Source of the DNA: Azotobacter vinelandii CA | GTDB lineage: Bacteria; Pseudomonadota; Gammaproteobacteria; Pseudomonadales; Pseudomonadaceae | Assembly (NCBI RefSeq): GCF_000380335.1 | Contig: NC_021149.1 | Span: 496,001-560,000 of the forward strand | Reading direction: 5' to 3' | Length of the DNA: 64,000 bases | Part shown: positions 36,594-47,063 of the stretch, piece by piece | Layout of the letters: each line of letters begins with the position of its first letter | Position numbering within the stretch: the stretch's first letter is position 1 | Program-made: the position numbers and the translations under genes | The notes under the pieces: generated by a model | Seen by the model: the letters and a program-made list of their open reading frames with translations, nothing else | What the model was told of the DNA's origin: nothing | Databases searched by the model: none

Positions 36594-37784
36594 TCACAGA
36601 CCGGCGTCCGAACGCAGCGCTTCGGCCTTGTCGGTGCGCTCCCAGGTGAAGGCGGTGAAGCTGTCGTTGCCGACGGTCATTTCCACCGGCGTGCGGCCGA
36701 AGTGGCCGTAGGCGGCGGTCGGCCGGTACATCGGGTGCAGCAGGTCGAGCATGTGGGTGATCGCGTAGGGGCGCAGGTCGAAATGCTCGCGGACCAACTG
36801 GACGATCCTGTCGTCGCCGATCTTGCCGGTACCGAAGGTGTTGATGGAGATGGAGGTCGGCTGGGCCACGCCGATGGCGTAGGAGACCTGGATCTCGCAG
36901 CGCTCGGCCAGGCCGGCGGCGACGATGTTCTTGGCCACGTAGCGGCCGGCGTAGGCCGCGGAGCGGTCCACCTTGGACGGGTCCTTGCCGGAGAAGGCGC
37001 CGCCGCCGTGACGGGCCATGCCGCCGTAGGAGTCGACGATGATCTTGCGCCCGGTCAGGCCGCAGTCGCCCACCGGGCCGCCGATGACGAACTTGCCGGT
37101 CGGGTTGATGTGGAACTGGGTGTCCTTGTGCAGCAGCTCGGCCGGCAGGGTGTGCTTGATGATCAGCTCCATCACCGCCTCGTGCAGGTCGGCCTGGGTG
37201 ATCTCCGGGTTGTGCTGGGTGGACAGCACCACCGCGTCGATGCCGACCACCTTGCCGTTCTCGTAGCGGCAGGTGACCTGGCTCTTGGCGTCCGGGCGCA
37301 GCCAGGGCAGCAGGCCGGACTTGCGCGCCTCGGTCTGGCGTTCGACCAGGCGGTGGGAGAAGCAGATCGGCGCCGGCATCAGCACCTCGGTCTCGTCGCT
37401 GGCGTAGCCGAACATCAGGCCCTGGTCGCCGGCGCCCTGGTCTTCCGGCTTGGCGCGGTCGACGCCCTGGTTGATGTCCACCGACTGCTTGCCGATGATG
37501 TTGATGATGCCGCAGGTGTGGCCGTCGTAGCCGACGTCGGAGCTGTCGTAGCCGATGTCGACGATGACCTTGCGCACCAGTTCCTCCAGGTCGATCCAGG
37601 CGCTGGTGGTGATCTCGCCGGCGACGATGGCGACACCGGTCTTCACCAGGGTCTCGCAGGCCACCCGGGCGTGCTTGTCTTCGGCGATGATGGCGTCCAG
37701 CACCGCATCGGAAATCTGGTCGGCGATCTTGTCCGGATGCCCTTCGGACACGGACTCGGAGGTGAAAAGGGAGTATTCGCTCAT
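36594..37784 (-). CDS. metK: S-adenosylmethionine synthetase
   Basis: Makes S-adenosylmethionine from methionine and ATP; cytosolic tetramer, 396 residues. Signature sites are [11 protein letters not shown] (14-24), the hexapeptide [12 protein letters not shown] (about 115-126) and [16 protein letters not shown] (about 260). It follows an ArsR-methyltransferase gene by 59 nt on the same strand. Pairing with a SAM-using fusion regulator suggests feedback between methyl-donor supply and expression, an inference. Confidence 0.97.
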   Translation of the reverse strand: MSEYSLFTSESVSEGHPDKIADQISDAVLDAIIAEDKHARVACETLVKTGVAIVAGEITTSAWIDLEELVRKVIVDIGYDSSDVGYDGHTCGIINIIGKQSVDINQGVDRAKPEDQGAGDQGLMFGYASDETEVLMPAPICFSHRLVERQTEARKSGLLPWLRPDAKSQVTCRYENGKVVGIDAVVLSTQHNPEITQADLHEAVMELIIKHTLPAELLHKDTQFHINPTGKFVIGGPVGDCGLTGRKIIVDSYGGMARHGGGAFSGKDPSKVDRSAAYAGRYVAKNIVAAGLAERCEIQVSYAIGVAQPTSISINTFGTGKIGDDRIVQLVREHFDLRPYAITHMLDLLHPMYRPTAAYGHFGRTPVEMTVGNDSFTAFTWERTDKAEALRSDAGL

Positions 37785-37843
37785 CTATCGGTTCCTGTTG
37801 TTGCCGGTGGCTGAGTCGGCCTCGTGGCCGTGCCATCCAATGT

Positions 37844-38854
37844 TCAAGGGGTTCGCTGTCGTTCGCCGGCGCCCGCCGTTGTCCTGGCGAAGTGCCGTAT
37901 CTGGATCTGGAAGCCGTTGCGCAGGCCTATGTACAGGCTGTCGCCGGGCTCCAGGCCGGCCTGCGCGGCCCAGCGCGCCAGTTCGTCCTGGTCGAAGCCG
38001 AGCCAGAGGTCGCCACAGGCCTCGCGGGCCCAGTCCTGATCGTGGCGGCACAGTTCGGTCAGCAGCAGGCTGCCCCCGCGCCTGACCCGCCCGGCCAGCC
38101 GCTGCAGCGCTTCGGCCGGCGCGGCGAAGTGGTGCAGCACCATGTTCAGCACCACGCAGTCGGCGCTGTCCGGGCTCTCCTGCAGCGCGTCGGCGAGCTT
38201 CAGCTCGACGTTCTCCAGGCATTCCCGGGCGCAGCGCTGGCGGGCCAGTTCGAGCATCGCCGGGCTGTTGTCCAGGGCCGTCACCCTCGCGAAACGCCGC
38301 GCCAGCTCGGGCAGCAGGGCGCCGTCGCCGGGGCCGACCTCCAGCGCGCAGGCCGAGTCGGCGAAGGCCTGCGCATCGAGCAGGGCCAGCAGGCTGTCGC
38401 GGTACTGCGGCAGGCCGGCGATCAGGTCCTGCTGCGCCTGGAACTTGTCCGCCATGCGGCTGAAGAAGTCGCGGCTGACCGCGGCGCGCTGGGCGTGCAC
38501 CTCGGCGACCCGCGCGCGGATGGCGGCCTCCAGCTCCAGCGCGTCGACCTCCGCCAGCAGCGCCGCGCGCAGCGTGCCGGCGAAGCCGGCGGCGGCCGGC
38601 AGGGCGCGGCGGTAGAAGATCGCGTTGCCTTCGCGGCGCGTCGCCACCAGCCCGGCCTGGGCCAGCACCTTGAGGTGATGGCTGATGCCCGACTGGCCGA
38701 TGGCGAAGATCTGCGCCAGCTCCAGCACGCCGAAGGAGTCGCTGGCCAGCACGCGCAGCACCTTGAGGCGCAGCGGATCGCCGCCGGCCTTGCAGAGGGC
38801 GGCCAGCTCGTCGCAGTCGTCGTCGCGGCGCAGGGTGGGGACACGCATGTTCAT
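37844..38854 (-). CDS. ArsR-type repressor fused to a SAM-dependent methyltransferase
   Basis: Two-domain protein of 336 residues. An ArsR winged helix (about 15-95; QSGISHHLKVLAQAGLVATR as recognition helix, DPLRLKVLRVL) precedes a class I methyltransferase. Motif I is ALEVGPGDGALLPEL (about 172), followed by VTALDNSPAML and LNMVLHHF. Such fusions lie upstream of metK in Pseudomonas and probably sense SAM or SAH. The start MNMRVPTL lies 44 nt from a perfect palindrome at 38898-38915 that is a candidate autoregulatory operator. Confidence 0.9.
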   Translation of the reverse strand: MNMRVPTLRRDDDCDELAALCKAGGDPLRLKVLRVLASDSFGVLELAQIFAIGQSGISHHLKVLAQAGLVATRREGNAIFYRRALPAAAGFAGTLRAALLAEVDALELEAAIRARVAEVHAQRAAVSRDFFSRMADKFQAQQDLIAGLPQYRDSLLALLDAQAFADSACALEVGPGDGALLPELARRFARVTALDNSPAMLELARQRCARECLENVELKLADALQESPDSADCVVLNMVLHHFAAPAEALQRLAGRVRRGGSLLLTELCRHDQDWAREACGDLWLGFDQDELARWAAQAGLEPGDSLYIGLRNGFQIQIRHFARTTAGAGERQRTP

Positions 38855-38897
38855 GGGGCCGGCAGTCTAGTCGGTCGATTTTTGCGCAGCAAGGCTG

Positions 38898-38915
38898 TAT
38901 CAAAAAGTTTTGATA
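38898..38915. promoter_or_regulatory. TATCAAAA-AG-TTTTGATA palindrome
   Basis: Eight-base perfect arms with a 2-nt centre in the divergent region between the arsR-methyltransferase and tkt genes. It is AT-rich within GC-rich surroundings, and size and symmetry fit an ArsR-family operator. Confidence 0.65.
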
Positions 38916-39107
38916 TTGCACTTGTCCCGCAGGGCGGCGCGGTTCGCCGCACCCGGTCGGAAATGCCGGCGGGCGAGGGGGCTGCCGCGCTGCCGGCTGC
39001 TAATCTGGCGGGTTGTCGCCACTTCGACCATCCGCGATTGCCGCTGCCCTCGCGGCTGGGCGAAAATGACCGACTTTTTCGATTCAAGACTCCCAGGAGA
39101 TCCAGCG

Positions 39108-41105
39108 ATGCCCAGCCGTCGTGAGCGAGCCAATGCCATTCGTGCCCTGAGTATGGATGCCGTGCAGAAAGCCAACAGTGGCCATCCTGGCGCCCCCATG
39201 GGCATGGCGGATATCGCCGAAGTGCTGTGGCACGACTATCTCAGGCACAACCCGGCCAATCCGCAATGGGCCGACCGCGACCGCTTCGTGCTCTCCAACG
39301 GCCATGGCTCGATGCTGGTCTATTCGCTGCTGCATCTGACCGGCTACGACCTCTCGATCGACGACCTGAAGAACTTCCGCCAGTTCGGCAGCCGCACCCC
39401 CGGCCATCCCGAATACGGCTATACCCCCGGCGTCGAGACCACCACCGGCCCGCTCGGCCAGGGCCTGGCCAACGCCGTCGGCATGGCCGTGGCGGAGAAG
39501 GTGCTGGCCGCGCAGTTCAACCGGCCCGGGCAGCGCATCGTCGATCATTACACCTACGTGTTCCTCGGCGACGGCTGCCTGATGGAAGGCATCTCCCACG
39601 AAGTCTGCTCGCTGGCCGGCACCCTGGGGCTGAACAAGCTGGTCGCCTTCTACGACGACAACGGCATCTCCATCGACGGCGAGGTCGAGGGCTGGTTCAC
39701 CGACGACACCCCGGCGCGCTTCGAGGCCTACGGCTGGCTGGTGATCCGCAACGTCGACGGCCACGACGCCGACGAGATCCGGACCGCGATCGAGACCGCG
39801 CGCAAGAGCGAGCGCCCGGTCCTGATCTGCTGCAAGACGGTGATCGGTTTCGGTTCGCCGAACAAGCAGGGCAAGGAAGCCTGCCACGGCGCCGCGCTGG
39901 GGGCCGAGGAAATCGCCCTGACCCGCGACGCGCTGGGCTGGAAGCACGCGCCGTTCGAGATTCCCGCCGAGATCTACGCCGGCTGGGACGCCAGGGCCGC
40001 CGGCGCCGCCCGCGAGACCGAATGGAACCGGCGCTTCGCCGCCTACCAGGCCGAGTTCCCGGAACTGGCCGCGGAGTTCCTGCGCCGCAGCCGTGGCGAA
40101 CTGCCCGCCGATTTCGCCGCGAAGGCCGGCGAATACATCGCCGAAATCGCCGCCAAGGGGGAAACCATCGCCAGCCGCAAGGCCAGCCAGAACGCGCTGA
40201 ACGCCTTCGGCCCGCTGCTGCCGGAGTTCCTCGGCGGCTCGGCGGACCTGGCCGGTTCCAACCTGACCCTGTGGAAGGGCTGCAAGGCGCTCGCGGCGGA
40301 CGACGCCTCCGGTAACTACCTGCACTACGGCGTGCGCGAGTTCGGCATGAGCGCGATCATGAACGGTATCGCTCTGCACGGCGGCTTCATTCCCTACGGC
40401 GCCACCTTCCTGGTGTTCATGGAGTACGCCTGCAACGCCGTGCGCATGGCCGCGCTGATGAAGCAGCGCGTGCTGTTCGTCTACACCCACGACTCCATCG
40501 GCCTCGGCGAGGACGGCCCGACCCACCAGCCGGTCGAGCAACTGGCCAGCCTGCGCAGCACGCCGAACCTCGACACCTGGCGCCCGTGCGACGCGGTGGA
40601 GTCGGCGGTGGCCTGGAAATGCGCCATCGAGCGCCAGGACGGCCCGAGCACCCTGGTGTTCAGCCGCCAGAACCTGCCGCACCAGGCGCGCGATGCCCGG
40701 CAACTGGCCGATATCGCCCGCGGCGGCTACGTGCTCCGCGATTGTGCCGGCACCCCGGAGCTGATCCTCATCGCCACCGGTTCGGAGGTCGCCCTGGCGG
40801 TGCAGGCCCACGAGACGCTGAGCGGGCAGGGCCGCCGGGTGCGAGTGGTTTCCATGCCCTCGACCAGCGTGTTCGATCGCCAGGACGCCGCCTGGAAACA
40901 GGCCGTGCTGCCGTCCGGGGTCGGGGCGCGGATCGCCATCGAGGCCGCCCACGCCGACTTCTGGTACAAGTACGTCGGGCTGGCTGGACGCATCGTCGGC
41001 ATGACCCGCTTCGGCGAGTCCGCGCCGGCCGGCGCGCTCTTCGAGCATTTCGGCTTCACCCTCGACAACCTGCTGGCCAGCGCCGGGGAACTGCTCGGGG
41101 ACTGA
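39108..41105 (+). CDS. tkt: transketolase
   Basis: Thiamine-diphosphate enzyme of the pentose phosphate and Calvin-like carbon exchange reactions, 665 residues. The ThDP/metal motif [18 protein letters not shown] begins at about 153 and NNG-like [10 protein letters not shown] follows. [17 protein letters not shown] and the pyrimidine-domain [18 protein letters not shown] are conserved. Start 39108 has CAGGAGA upstream; an open extension to 38910 has none. It begins the run tkt, epd, pgk, fba. Confidence 0.97.
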   Translation: MPSRRERANAIRALSMDAVQKANSGHPGAPMGMADIAEVLWHDYLRHNPANPQWADRDRFVLSNGHGSMLVYSLLHLTGYDLSIDDLKNFRQFGSRTPGHPEYGYTPGVETTTGPLGQGLANAVGMAVAEKVLAAQFNRPGQRIVDHYTYVFLGDGCLMEGISHEVCSLAGTLGLNKLVAFYDDNGISIDGEVEGWFTDDTPARFEAYGWLVIRNVDGHDADEIRTAIETARKSERPVLICCKTVIGFGSPNKQGKEACHGAALGAEEIALTRDALGWKHAPFEIPAEIYAGWDARAAGAARETEWNRRFAAYQAEFPELAAEFLRRSRGELPADFAAKAGEYIAEIAAKGETIASRKASQNALNAFGPLLPEFLGGSADLAGSNLTLWKGCKALAADDASGNYLHYGVREFGMSAIMNGIALHGGFIPYGATFLVFMEYACNAVRMAALMKQRVLFVYTHDSIGLGEDGPTHQPVEQLASLRSTPNLDTWRPCDAVESAVAWKCAIERQDGPSTLVFSRQNLPHQARDARQLADIARGGYVLRDCAGTPELILIATGSEVALAVQAHETLSGQGRRVRVVSMPSTSVFDRQDAAWKQAVLPSGVGARIAIEAAHADFWYKYVGLAGRIVGMTRFGESAPAGALFEHFGFTLDNLLASAGELLGD

Positions 41106-41197
41106 TGCGCCGGCCTCCCTCTCCCCGCGGCGGGAGAGGGGGAGGGAGCCTGGCCGGCGCCGCCTTTCCCCGGCCCTCTTCCCGGCGGGGAAGAGGG
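41106..41197. repeat. GGGAGAGGG-type palindromes between tkt and epd
   Basis: Two stem-loops: CCCTCTCCCC with GGGAGAGGGGG, then CCCTCTTCCC with GGGGAAGAGGG. Same family as 1060-1157. Confidence 0.65.
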
Positions 41198-41225
41198 TGC
41201 GAACCGTCTACCTCCGAGACCTGTC

Positions 41226-42272
41226 ATGCCCAATCCTCCCTACCGCGTCGCCCTCAACGGCTATGGCCGCATCGGTCGCTGCGTCTTGCGCGCCCACTAT
41301 GAACGGGGCGCGTCTTCGGCGTTCCGCATCGTCGCGCTCAACGACCTGGCCGACCAGGCGAGCATCGAATACCTGACCCGTTTCGACTCCACCCACGGGC
41401 GCTTCCCCGGCGAGGTGCGGGTCGAGGGCGACCGGCTGTGCCTGAACGGCGACAGCCTGCGGGTGCTGCGCGCATCGACCCCGGAAGCTGTCGACTGGCG
41501 CTCCCTCGGCATCGACCTGGTGCTGGAATGTTCCGGCGTCTATCACAGCCGTGCCGACGGCGAGCGCTTCCTGCGCGCCGGGGCGCCGCGGGTGCTGTTC
41601 TCCCAGCCGATGGCCAGCGAGCACGACGTCGACGCCACCATCGTCTACGGGATCAACCAGCAGCGCCTCACGGGCGACGAAAGGCTGGTTTCCAACGCCT
41701 CCTGCACCACCAATTGCAGCGTGCCGCTGCTGAAATCGCTGAACGAGGCGATCGGCCTGGAGTACGTGTCCATCACCACCATCCACTCGGCGATGAACGA
41801 CCAGCCGGTCATCGACGCCTATCACCACGAGGATCTGCGCCGCACGCGCTCGGCCTTCCAGTCGGTGATCCCGGTGTCGACCGGCCTGGCTCGTGGCATC
41901 GAGCGCCTGCTTCCGGAACTTTCCGGGCGCATTCAGGCCAAAGCCGTGCGGGTGCCGACGCTCAACGTCTCCTGCCTCGACATCACCCTGCAGACCGCTC
42001 GCGATACCTCGGCCGAGGAGGTCAACCGCGTGCTGCGCCAGGCTGCCGGGCAGGGGCCGCTCAAGGGATTGCTGGACTACACCGAATTGCCCCACGCCAG
42101 TTGCGATTTCAATCATGACCCCCATTCGGCCATCGTCGATGGCAGCCAGACCCGCGTTTCCGGCCCTCGGCTGGTCAACCTGCTGGCCTGGTTCGACAAC
42201 GAGTGGGGTTTCGCCAACCGCATGCTCGACGTCGCCGGTCACTGGCTGGGCGTCGCCGCTGCACGACGATAG
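41226..42272 (+). CDS. epd: D-erythrose-4-phosphate dehydrogenase
   Basis: GAPDH-family enzyme, 348 residues. It oxidises erythrose 4-phosphate to 4-phosphoerythronate, the first step of pyridoxal phosphate synthesis through the deoxyxylulose-dependent route. The NAD motif NGYGRIGRC is at about residue 9 and the catalytic cysteine is Cys160 in [10 protein letters not shown]. Position next to pgk and transketolase, which supplies erythrose 4-phosphate, favours epd over gapA. A residual GAPDH role is possible. Confidence 0.88.
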   Translation: MPNPPYRVALNGYGRIGRCVLRAHYERGASSAFRIVALNDLADQASIEYLTRFDSTHGRFPGEVRVEGDRLCLNGDSLRVLRASTPEAVDWRSLGIDLVLECSGVYHSRADGERFLRAGAPRVLFSQPMASEHDVDATIVYGINQQRLTGDERLVSNASCTTNCSVPLLKSLNEAIGLEYVSITTIHSAMNDQPVIDAYHHEDLRRTRSAFQSVIPVSTGLARGIERLLPELSGRIQAKAVRVPTLNVSCLDITLQTARDTSAEEVNRVLRQAAGQGPLKGLLDYTELPHASCDFNHDPHSAIVDGSQTRVSGPRLVNLLAWFDNEWGFANRMLDVAGHWLGVAAARR

Positions 42273-42304
42273 AACTTTCTGCCTCCGGGAAAAGGACCGA
42301 CCGC

Positions 42305-43465
42305 ATGACCGTGTTGAAGATGACCGACCTCGACCTCAAGGGTAAGCGCGTACTCATCCGTGAAGACCTCAACGTGCCGGTGAAGGACGGTGTGGTGAAG
42401 AGCGACGCCCGCATCCTCGCTTCGCTGCCGACCATCAAGCTGGCGCTGGAGAAGGGCGCGGCGGTGATGGTCTGCTCGCACCTGGGCCGCCCGACCGAGG
42501 GCGAATATTCCGAGGAGAACAGCCTGAAGCCGGTCGCCGACTACCTGTCCGGGGCCCTCGGTCGCGAGGTGCCGCTGCTCGGGGAATACCTGGACGGGGT
42601 GAAGGTCGAGCCGGGCCAGGTGGTGCTGTTCGAGAACGTGCGTTTCAACAAGGGCGAGAAGAAGAACGCCGACGAGCTGGCGCAGCGGTACGCCGCGCTC
42701 TGCGACGTGTTCGTCATGGACGCCTTCGGCACCGCCCACCGCGCCGAGGGTTCGACCCACGGCGTCGCCAGGTTCGCCAAGGTCGCCTGCGCCGGTCCCC
42801 TGCTGGCCGCCGAGCTGGAGGCGCTGGGCAAGGCGCTGGACAACCCGCAGCGGCCGATGGCCGCCATCGTCGCCGGTTCCAAGGTGTCCACCAAGCTCGA
42901 CGTGCTCAACTCCCTGAGCCAGGTCTGCGACCAGTTGATCGTCGGCGGCGGCATCGCCAACACCTTCCTCGCCGCGGCCGGATACAAGGTCGGCAAGTCG
43001 CTCTACGAGGCCGATCTGGTCGACACCGCCAAGGCCATCGCCGCCAAGGTCAGCGTGCCGCTGCCGGTGGACGTGGTGGTCGCCAAGGCGTTCGCCGAGT
43101 CCGCCGAAGCCACCGTCAAGGCCATCGACGAGGTGGCCGATGACGACATGATCCTCGACATCGGCCCGCAGACCGCCGCGCAGTTCGCCGAACTGCTGAA
43201 ATCCTCCCGGACCATCCTGTGGAACGGTCCGGTCGGCGTGTTCGAGTTCGACCAGTTCGGCAACGGCACCAAGGTCCTGGCCGAGGCCATCGCGGCGAGC
43301 CCGGCCTTCTCCATCGCCGGTGGCGGCGATACCCTGGCGGCCATCGACAAGTACGGCGTGGGCGAGAAAATCTCCTACATTTCCACCGGTGGGGGCGCCT
43401 TCCTCGAATTCGTCGAGGGCAAGGTGCTGCCGGCCGTGGCGGTGCTGGAAGAGCGCGCCAGGTAA
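42305..43465 (+). CDS. pgk: phosphoglycerate kinase
   Basis: Glycolytic and gluconeogenic kinase, 386 residues. Conserved [44 protein letters not shown] and the nucleotide-binding [11 protein letters not shown] and GGGDTLAAI. The first ATG (42305) has AAGGA upstream; MTDLDLKGK at 42320 is an alternative. Between epd and fba. Confidence 0.97.
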   Translation: MTVLKMTDLDLKGKRVLIREDLNVPVKDGVVKSDARILASLPTIKLALEKGAAVMVCSHLGRPTEGEYSEENSLKPVADYLSGALGREVPLLGEYLDGVKVEPGQVVLFENVRFNKGEKKNADELAQRYAALCDVFVMDAFGTAHRAEGSTHGVARFAKVACAGPLLAAELEALGKALDNPQRPMAAIVAGSKVSTKLDVLNSLSQVCDQLIVGGGIANTFLAAAGYKVGKSLYEADLVDTAKAIAAKVSVPLPVDVVVAKAFAESAEATVKAIDEVADDDMILDIGPQTAAQFAELLKSSRTILWNGPVGVFEFDQFGNGTKVLAEAIAASPAFSIAGGGDTLAAIDKYGVGEKISYISTGGGAFLEFVEGKVLPAVAVLEERAR

Positions 43466-43690
43466 TACCCGTATCTCGATGGCTCCCGCGCTCCGGCGTG
43501 GGAGCCGCGCCCGGGATGTCCGGCGCCGCTGCATGGACGCCGGAGCGTCCGGGGGAGGCGTTCTCACGCGGGAGCGTGGGAACGCTCATGTTCTCCCCTC
43601 TGCCCGTGCGGGAGAGGGATTCAGGCTTGAGCCCGGGCCGCCGTCGGCGGTACGGGCAGCGATCGAACGATCATTATAGGGAGTACAAAG
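43466..43690. repeat. dispersed palindromes between pgk and fba
   Basis: The gap holds GGCTCCCGCGCTCCGGCGTGGGAGCC-like and GGGAGCGTGGGAACGCTC-like palindromes, then CTCCCCTCTGCCCGTGCGGGAGAGGGA (43591-43617), described here in parts because they are imperfect. A TAGGGAGTAC ribosome site for fba closes it. Confidence 0.5.
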
Positions 43691-44755
43691 ATGGCACTTA
43701 TCAGCATGCGTCAGCTGCTGGACCACGCCGCCGAATTCGGCTACGGCGTGCCGGCCTTCAACGTCAACAACCTCGAGCAGATGCGCGCCATCATGGAAGC
43801 GGCCGACAAGACCGACTCGCCGGTGATCGTCCAGGCTTCCGCCGGCGCCCGCAAATACGCCGGTGCGCCCTTCCTGCGCCACCTGATCCTCGCCGCCATC
43901 GAGGAGTTCCCGCACATCCCGGTGTGCATGCACCAGGACCACGGCACCAGCCCCGACGTCTGCCAGCGCTCGATCCAGCTCGGCTTCTCCTCGGTGATGA
44001 TGGACGGCTCGCTGAAGGAAGACGGCAAGACCCCGGCCGACTACGACTACAACGTGCGCGTGACCCGGCAGACCGTGGCCTTCGCCCACGCCTGCGGCGT
44101 TTCCGTGGAAGGCGAGCTGGGCTGCCTGGGCAGCCTGGAAACCGGCCAGGCCGGCGAGGAAGACGGCGTCGGCGCCGAAGGCACCCTGGACCACAGCCAG
44201 ATGCTCACCGACCCGGAAGAGGCCGCGCGCTTCGTCAAGGAAACCCAGGTCGACGCCTTGGCCATCGCCATCGGCACCAGCCACGGCGCCTACAAGTTCA
44301 CCAAGCCGCCGACCGGCGACATCCTCGCCATCGACCGCATCAAGGAAATCCACAAGCGCATCCCCGACACCCACCTGGTGATGCACGGCTCCAGCTCGGT
44401 TCCGCAGGACTGGCTGAAGGTGATCAACGAATACGGCGGCGACATCAAGGAAACCTACGGCGTGCCGGTCGAGGAAATCGTCGAGGGCATCAAGTACGGC
44501 GTGCGCAAGGTCAACATCGACACCGACCTGCGCCTGGCCTCCACCGGCGCGATCCGCCGCTTCATGGGCCAGAGCCCCAGCGAGTTCGACCCGCGCAAGT
44601 ACCTGGCCAAGACTGTCGAGGCCATGCGCGACATCTGCATCGCCCGCTACGAGGCCTTCGGCACCGCCGGCCACGCCTCGAAGATCAAGCCGCTCTCCCT
44701 GGAAGCCATGTTCCAGCGCTACGCCAAGGGCGAGCTGGCCGCCAAGGTCAACTGA
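43691..44755 (+). CDS. fba: fructose-bisphosphate aldolase, class II
   Basis: Zinc-dependent aldolase of 354 residues, cleaving and forming fructose 1,6-bisphosphate. Metal ligands are in [11 protein letters not shown] (about 80-88), ELG in [20 protein letters not shown] and the strand [22 protein letters not shown] and the YHRKYL-like DPRKYLAKT are those of the Calvin-type subgroup found in Pseudomonas. It ends the carbon-metabolism run. Confidence 0.96.
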   Translation: MALISMRQLLDHAAEFGYGVPAFNVNNLEQMRAIMEAADKTDSPVIVQASAGARKYAGAPFLRHLILAAIEEFPHIPVCMHQDHGTSPDVCQRSIQLGFSSVMMDGSLKEDGKTPADYDYNVRVTRQTVAFAHACGVSVEGELGCLGSLETGQAGEEDGVGAEGTLDHSQMLTDPEEAARFVKETQVDALAIAIGTSHGAYKFTKPPTGDILAIDRIKEIHKRIPDTHLVMHGSSSVPQDWLKVINEYGGDIKETYGVPVEEIVEGIKYGVRKVNIDTDLRLASTGAIRRFMGQSPSEFDPRKYLAKTVEAMRDICIARYEAFGTAGHASKIKPLSLEAMFQRYAKGELAAKVN

Positions 44756-44769
44756 GCGCCGACCTGTTC

Positions 44770-44798
44770 CACGAGGCCCGCTTCGCGCGGGTCTCGTG
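44770..44798. terminator. hairpin after fba
   Basis: CACGAGGCCCGC with GCGGGTCTCGTG around a short loop, 15 nt after the fba stop and 3 nt beyond the convergent UPF0303 gene. No U-tract on either side, but position fits a bidirectional transcript end. Confidence 0.6.
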
Positions 44799-44800
44799 CT

Positions 44801-45268
44801 TCAAGTGGGCCGGTCTTCCTGCAGCCAGGCCTGCAACGCCTCGACCGCCAGCCGGTGGTCGTCCCACTGCGGCAGGCCGGACAGGGTCAGGGCGCCGACC
44901 AGTTCCCCGTTGACCAGGCGCAGCGGGAAGCCGCCGCCGTGGGCCGCGTACTCGTGCGCGTCGATATGCGGCTGGGTTTCGAATTCCCGCCGCTTGCCGC
45001 GGTTGTACTCCCCCAGATACATCGAACTGTGCCCGAAACGCAGCACCGCATTGCGCTTGCGCCTGACCCAGTCATGGTTGTCGGCACTGGAGCCGGGCAG
45101 GGCGGCGCCGAAGACGATGCGGCCGTAGGCGTGGATCTCCAGCACGGCCGGGGCCTGGGCGGCGCTCGCGAGCCGCTGCAGGTGCAGACCCAGCCGCCAG
45201 GCGTCGGCCAGGTCTAAGGCGGGCAGGCGCAGTCGCGCCTCCTGCTCCAGCAGTTCGGACGGGCTCAT
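44801..45268 (-). CDS. UPF0303 / heme-degrading-domain-like protein
   Basis: Small cytosolic protein of 155 residues with the GlcG/HbpS-like fold. The family stretches are FGAALPGSSADNHDWVRRKR, YAAHGGGFPLRL and GALTLSGLPQWDDHRL. Biochemical role is unsettled in the family. Its start overlaps the oxidoreductase stop by 4 nt, so it works with that enzyme in one transcript under the DeoR regulator. Confidence 0.85.
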   Translation of the reverse strand: MSPSELLEQEARLRLPALDLADAWRLGLHLQRLASAAQAPAVLEIHAYGRIVFGAALPGSSADNHDWVRRKRNAVLRFGHSSMYLGEYNRGKRREFETQPHIDAHEYAAHGGGFPLRLVNGELVGALTLSGLPQWDDHRLAVEALQAWLQEDRPT

Positions 45269-46290
45269 CGGCGTACCTCCAGCGTGCGGCCCTGTTCGTG
45301 GCTACGGTAGGCCAGCTCGATCAGGCGGATGCCCAGCAGGGCGTCGGCGGGCGTCACCGGCGGCGGCAGACGTTTCTGCAGGGCTTGCGCCAGATGCCGG
45401 TAGAACAGTTGGTAGTTGCCGGCCAGGGTCGGCAGCGTGCGGGTTTCCCGCTCCGTGTACAGGTGCCCGTGCCGGCTCTCCGGCTCCAGCCCCCAGTCCG
45501 GGCCACCCGGCGTCGTGCCGGCGCGCAACGCGTCCTCCTGCGGATCGAGCCCGTACTTGTGGTAGCTGCCCAGGGTGCCCTGCAGCACGAAACGCGGGGT
45601 AGGGGCGGCGCAGAACGGGCTCGAGTGCAGCACCACCTCCTTGTCCGGATAGTGCAATTGCAGATGGAAGTAGTCGGTGGCCTCGGCGCCGTCGCGCAAC
45701 CGGCGACAGCGGGCGGTGACGGCTTCGGGGGGGCCGAACAGCACCAGCGCCTGGTCGATCAGGTGGGGACCGAGATCGTAGAGGATGCCGCCGCCCGGGA
45801 CGGCCTGCTCGCGCCAGCGGGCGCGCGGGATGGGGCGGAAACGGTCGAAGTGGGATTCGAAATGACGGATCTCGCCCAACCGGCCGTCGCGCAGCAACTG
45901 CTGCAGGGTCAGGAAGTCGCCGTCGAAGCGGCGGTTGTGGTAGATCGCCAGGAGCCGCTGCTGGCGGGCAGCCAGGGCCAGCAGTTCCTCGCCTTCCTCC
46001 GCTGTCACCACGAAGGGCTTTTCCACCAGTACGTCCTTGCCGGCCAGCAGGGCCTGCCGGGCCAGCGGATAGTGGCTGTGATTCGGCGAGGTGATGACCA
46101 CCAGTTCGGCGTCGCTGCGGGCGATCAGCTCGCTGCCGTCGGAGTAGTGCTGCAACCGCGGGTAGTCCTGGCGCAGTTGTTCCTGGCCGCTGCTGATGGC
46201 CACCAGCCGCAGCTCCGGCTGGTTGTGGATGAAGGGCAGGTGGAAGATGCGGGCTGAGAGCCCGTAGCCGATCACGGCGGTCTTAATCAA
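45265..46290 (-). CDS. Gfo/Idh/MocA-family oxidoreductase
   Basis: NAD(P)-dependent dehydrogenase of 341 residues, YdgJ-like. The Rossmann part has AVIGYGLSARIFHLPFI (5-21), VVITSPNHSHYP and the catalytic EKPFV (about 92, Lys). The substrate domain has YDLGPHLIDQALVLFG (His about 176). Enzymes of the group oxidise sugars, inositols or their derivatives. Overlap by 8 nt with the DeoR gene shows an operon; a sugar-type substrate is inferred. Confidence 0.87.
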   Translation of the reverse strand: MIKTAVIGYGLSARIFHLPFIHNQPELRLVAISSGQEQLRQDYPRLQHYSDGSELIARSDAELVVITSPNHSHYPLARQALLAGKDVLVEKPFVVTAEEGEELLALAARQQRLLAIYHNRRFDGDFLTLQQLLRDGRLGEIRHFESHFDRFRPIPRARWREQAVPGGGILYDLGPHLIDQALVLFGPPEAVTARCRRLRDGAEATDYFHLQLHYPDKEVVLHSSPFCAAPTPRFVLQGTLGSYHKYGLDPQEDALRAGTTPGGPDWGLEPESRHGHLYTERETRTLPTLAGNYQLFYRHLAQALQKRLPPPVTPADALLGIRLIELAYRSHEQGRTLEVRR

Positions 46291-47062
46291 TGGGAGCCTC
46301 CAGGGTGAGGATCGGAATCTCGAGGTCGACGAGCGCCCGGCGCAACGGCCCGTCGGGCAGCGCGTCGCAGATCAGCAGGTCCAGCCGGGCCAGTTCGCAG
46401 ACCTGGTGCAACTGCTGGGTGTCGAACTTGTCGGCGCAGCCGACCGCGATCAGTTGTTCGGACTGGGCGATCGCCCGGCGTTTCAGGGCGGCTTCGCTGG
46501 CCGTCGGGGCGCTGAGGCCGTGCTCGCTCAGGGCGCAGATGCCCAGGACGGCGTGCCGCAGGCGGAACTGCCCGAGCTGCCGCTCGGTTTCCGGCCCCAG
46601 CATCATGCGCTGCAGCGCATCGAACTCCCCGCCCAGCGCATGGAGGCCGAGCGCCGGGTTCCGGCTCAGCAACTGCAAGGCATCCAGTGCGGCGCTGACC
46701 AGGGCGAAGGGTTGGGGCTGGGCGGCGAGCAGCCGGGCCAGCTCCAGCAGGGTGCTGCCGGCGTCCAGGTACAGGCTGGCGCCGGGCTGGAGCATCTCCA
46801 GGGTTCGCCTGGCGAGCGCGACCTTGGCGTCGTTGCGCGGACGCTGCTGGAAGGGCAGCGGTTCGCTGGCCGGCGTGAGCAGCCGGGCGCCGCCGCGGAT
46901 GCGCTGGAAGCGGGGCTGTTCGGTCAGCCGGATCAGGTCCCGCCGTGCCGAGTCGCGGGAGATGCCGAAGTGCCGGCAGATCTCGTCCAGGGTGATGCGC
47001 TGCTGGCGCTCCAGCAGGTTGGCGATGACGGCGAGCCGCTCTTCCTGGGTCACGGCATTCAT
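46283..47062 (-). CDS. DeoR-family regulator
   Basis: Repressor of 259 residues. The winged helix (about 5-60) contains ITLDEICRHFGISRDSARRD and FQRIRGGARLL. The sugar-phosphate sensing domain has YLDAGSTLLELARLL and GADKF-like VGCADKFDT. It heads the operon with the oxidoreductase and UPF0303 genes. Five copies of a decamer TYAAGTGWTT directly upstream (47064-47154) are its probable operators, so it should be autoregulated. Confidence 0.9.
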   Translation of the reverse strand: MNAVTQEERLAVIANLLERQQRITLDEICRHFGISRDSARRDLIRLTEQPRFQRIRGGARLLTPASEPLPFQQRPRNDAKVALARRTLEMLQPGASLYLDAGSTLLELARLLAAQPQPFALVSAALDALQLLSRNPALGLHALGGEFDALQRMMLGPETERQLGQFRLRHAVLGICALSEHGLSAPTASEAALKRRAIAQSEQLIAVGCADKFDTQQLHQVCELARLDLLICDALPDGPLRRALVDLEIPILTLEAPID

Positions 47063-47063
47063 T

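Noticed and set aside
37785-37843. Possible SAM riboswitch before metK
   Set aside because: Only 59 nt separate the genes and I see no known SAM aptamer pattern.
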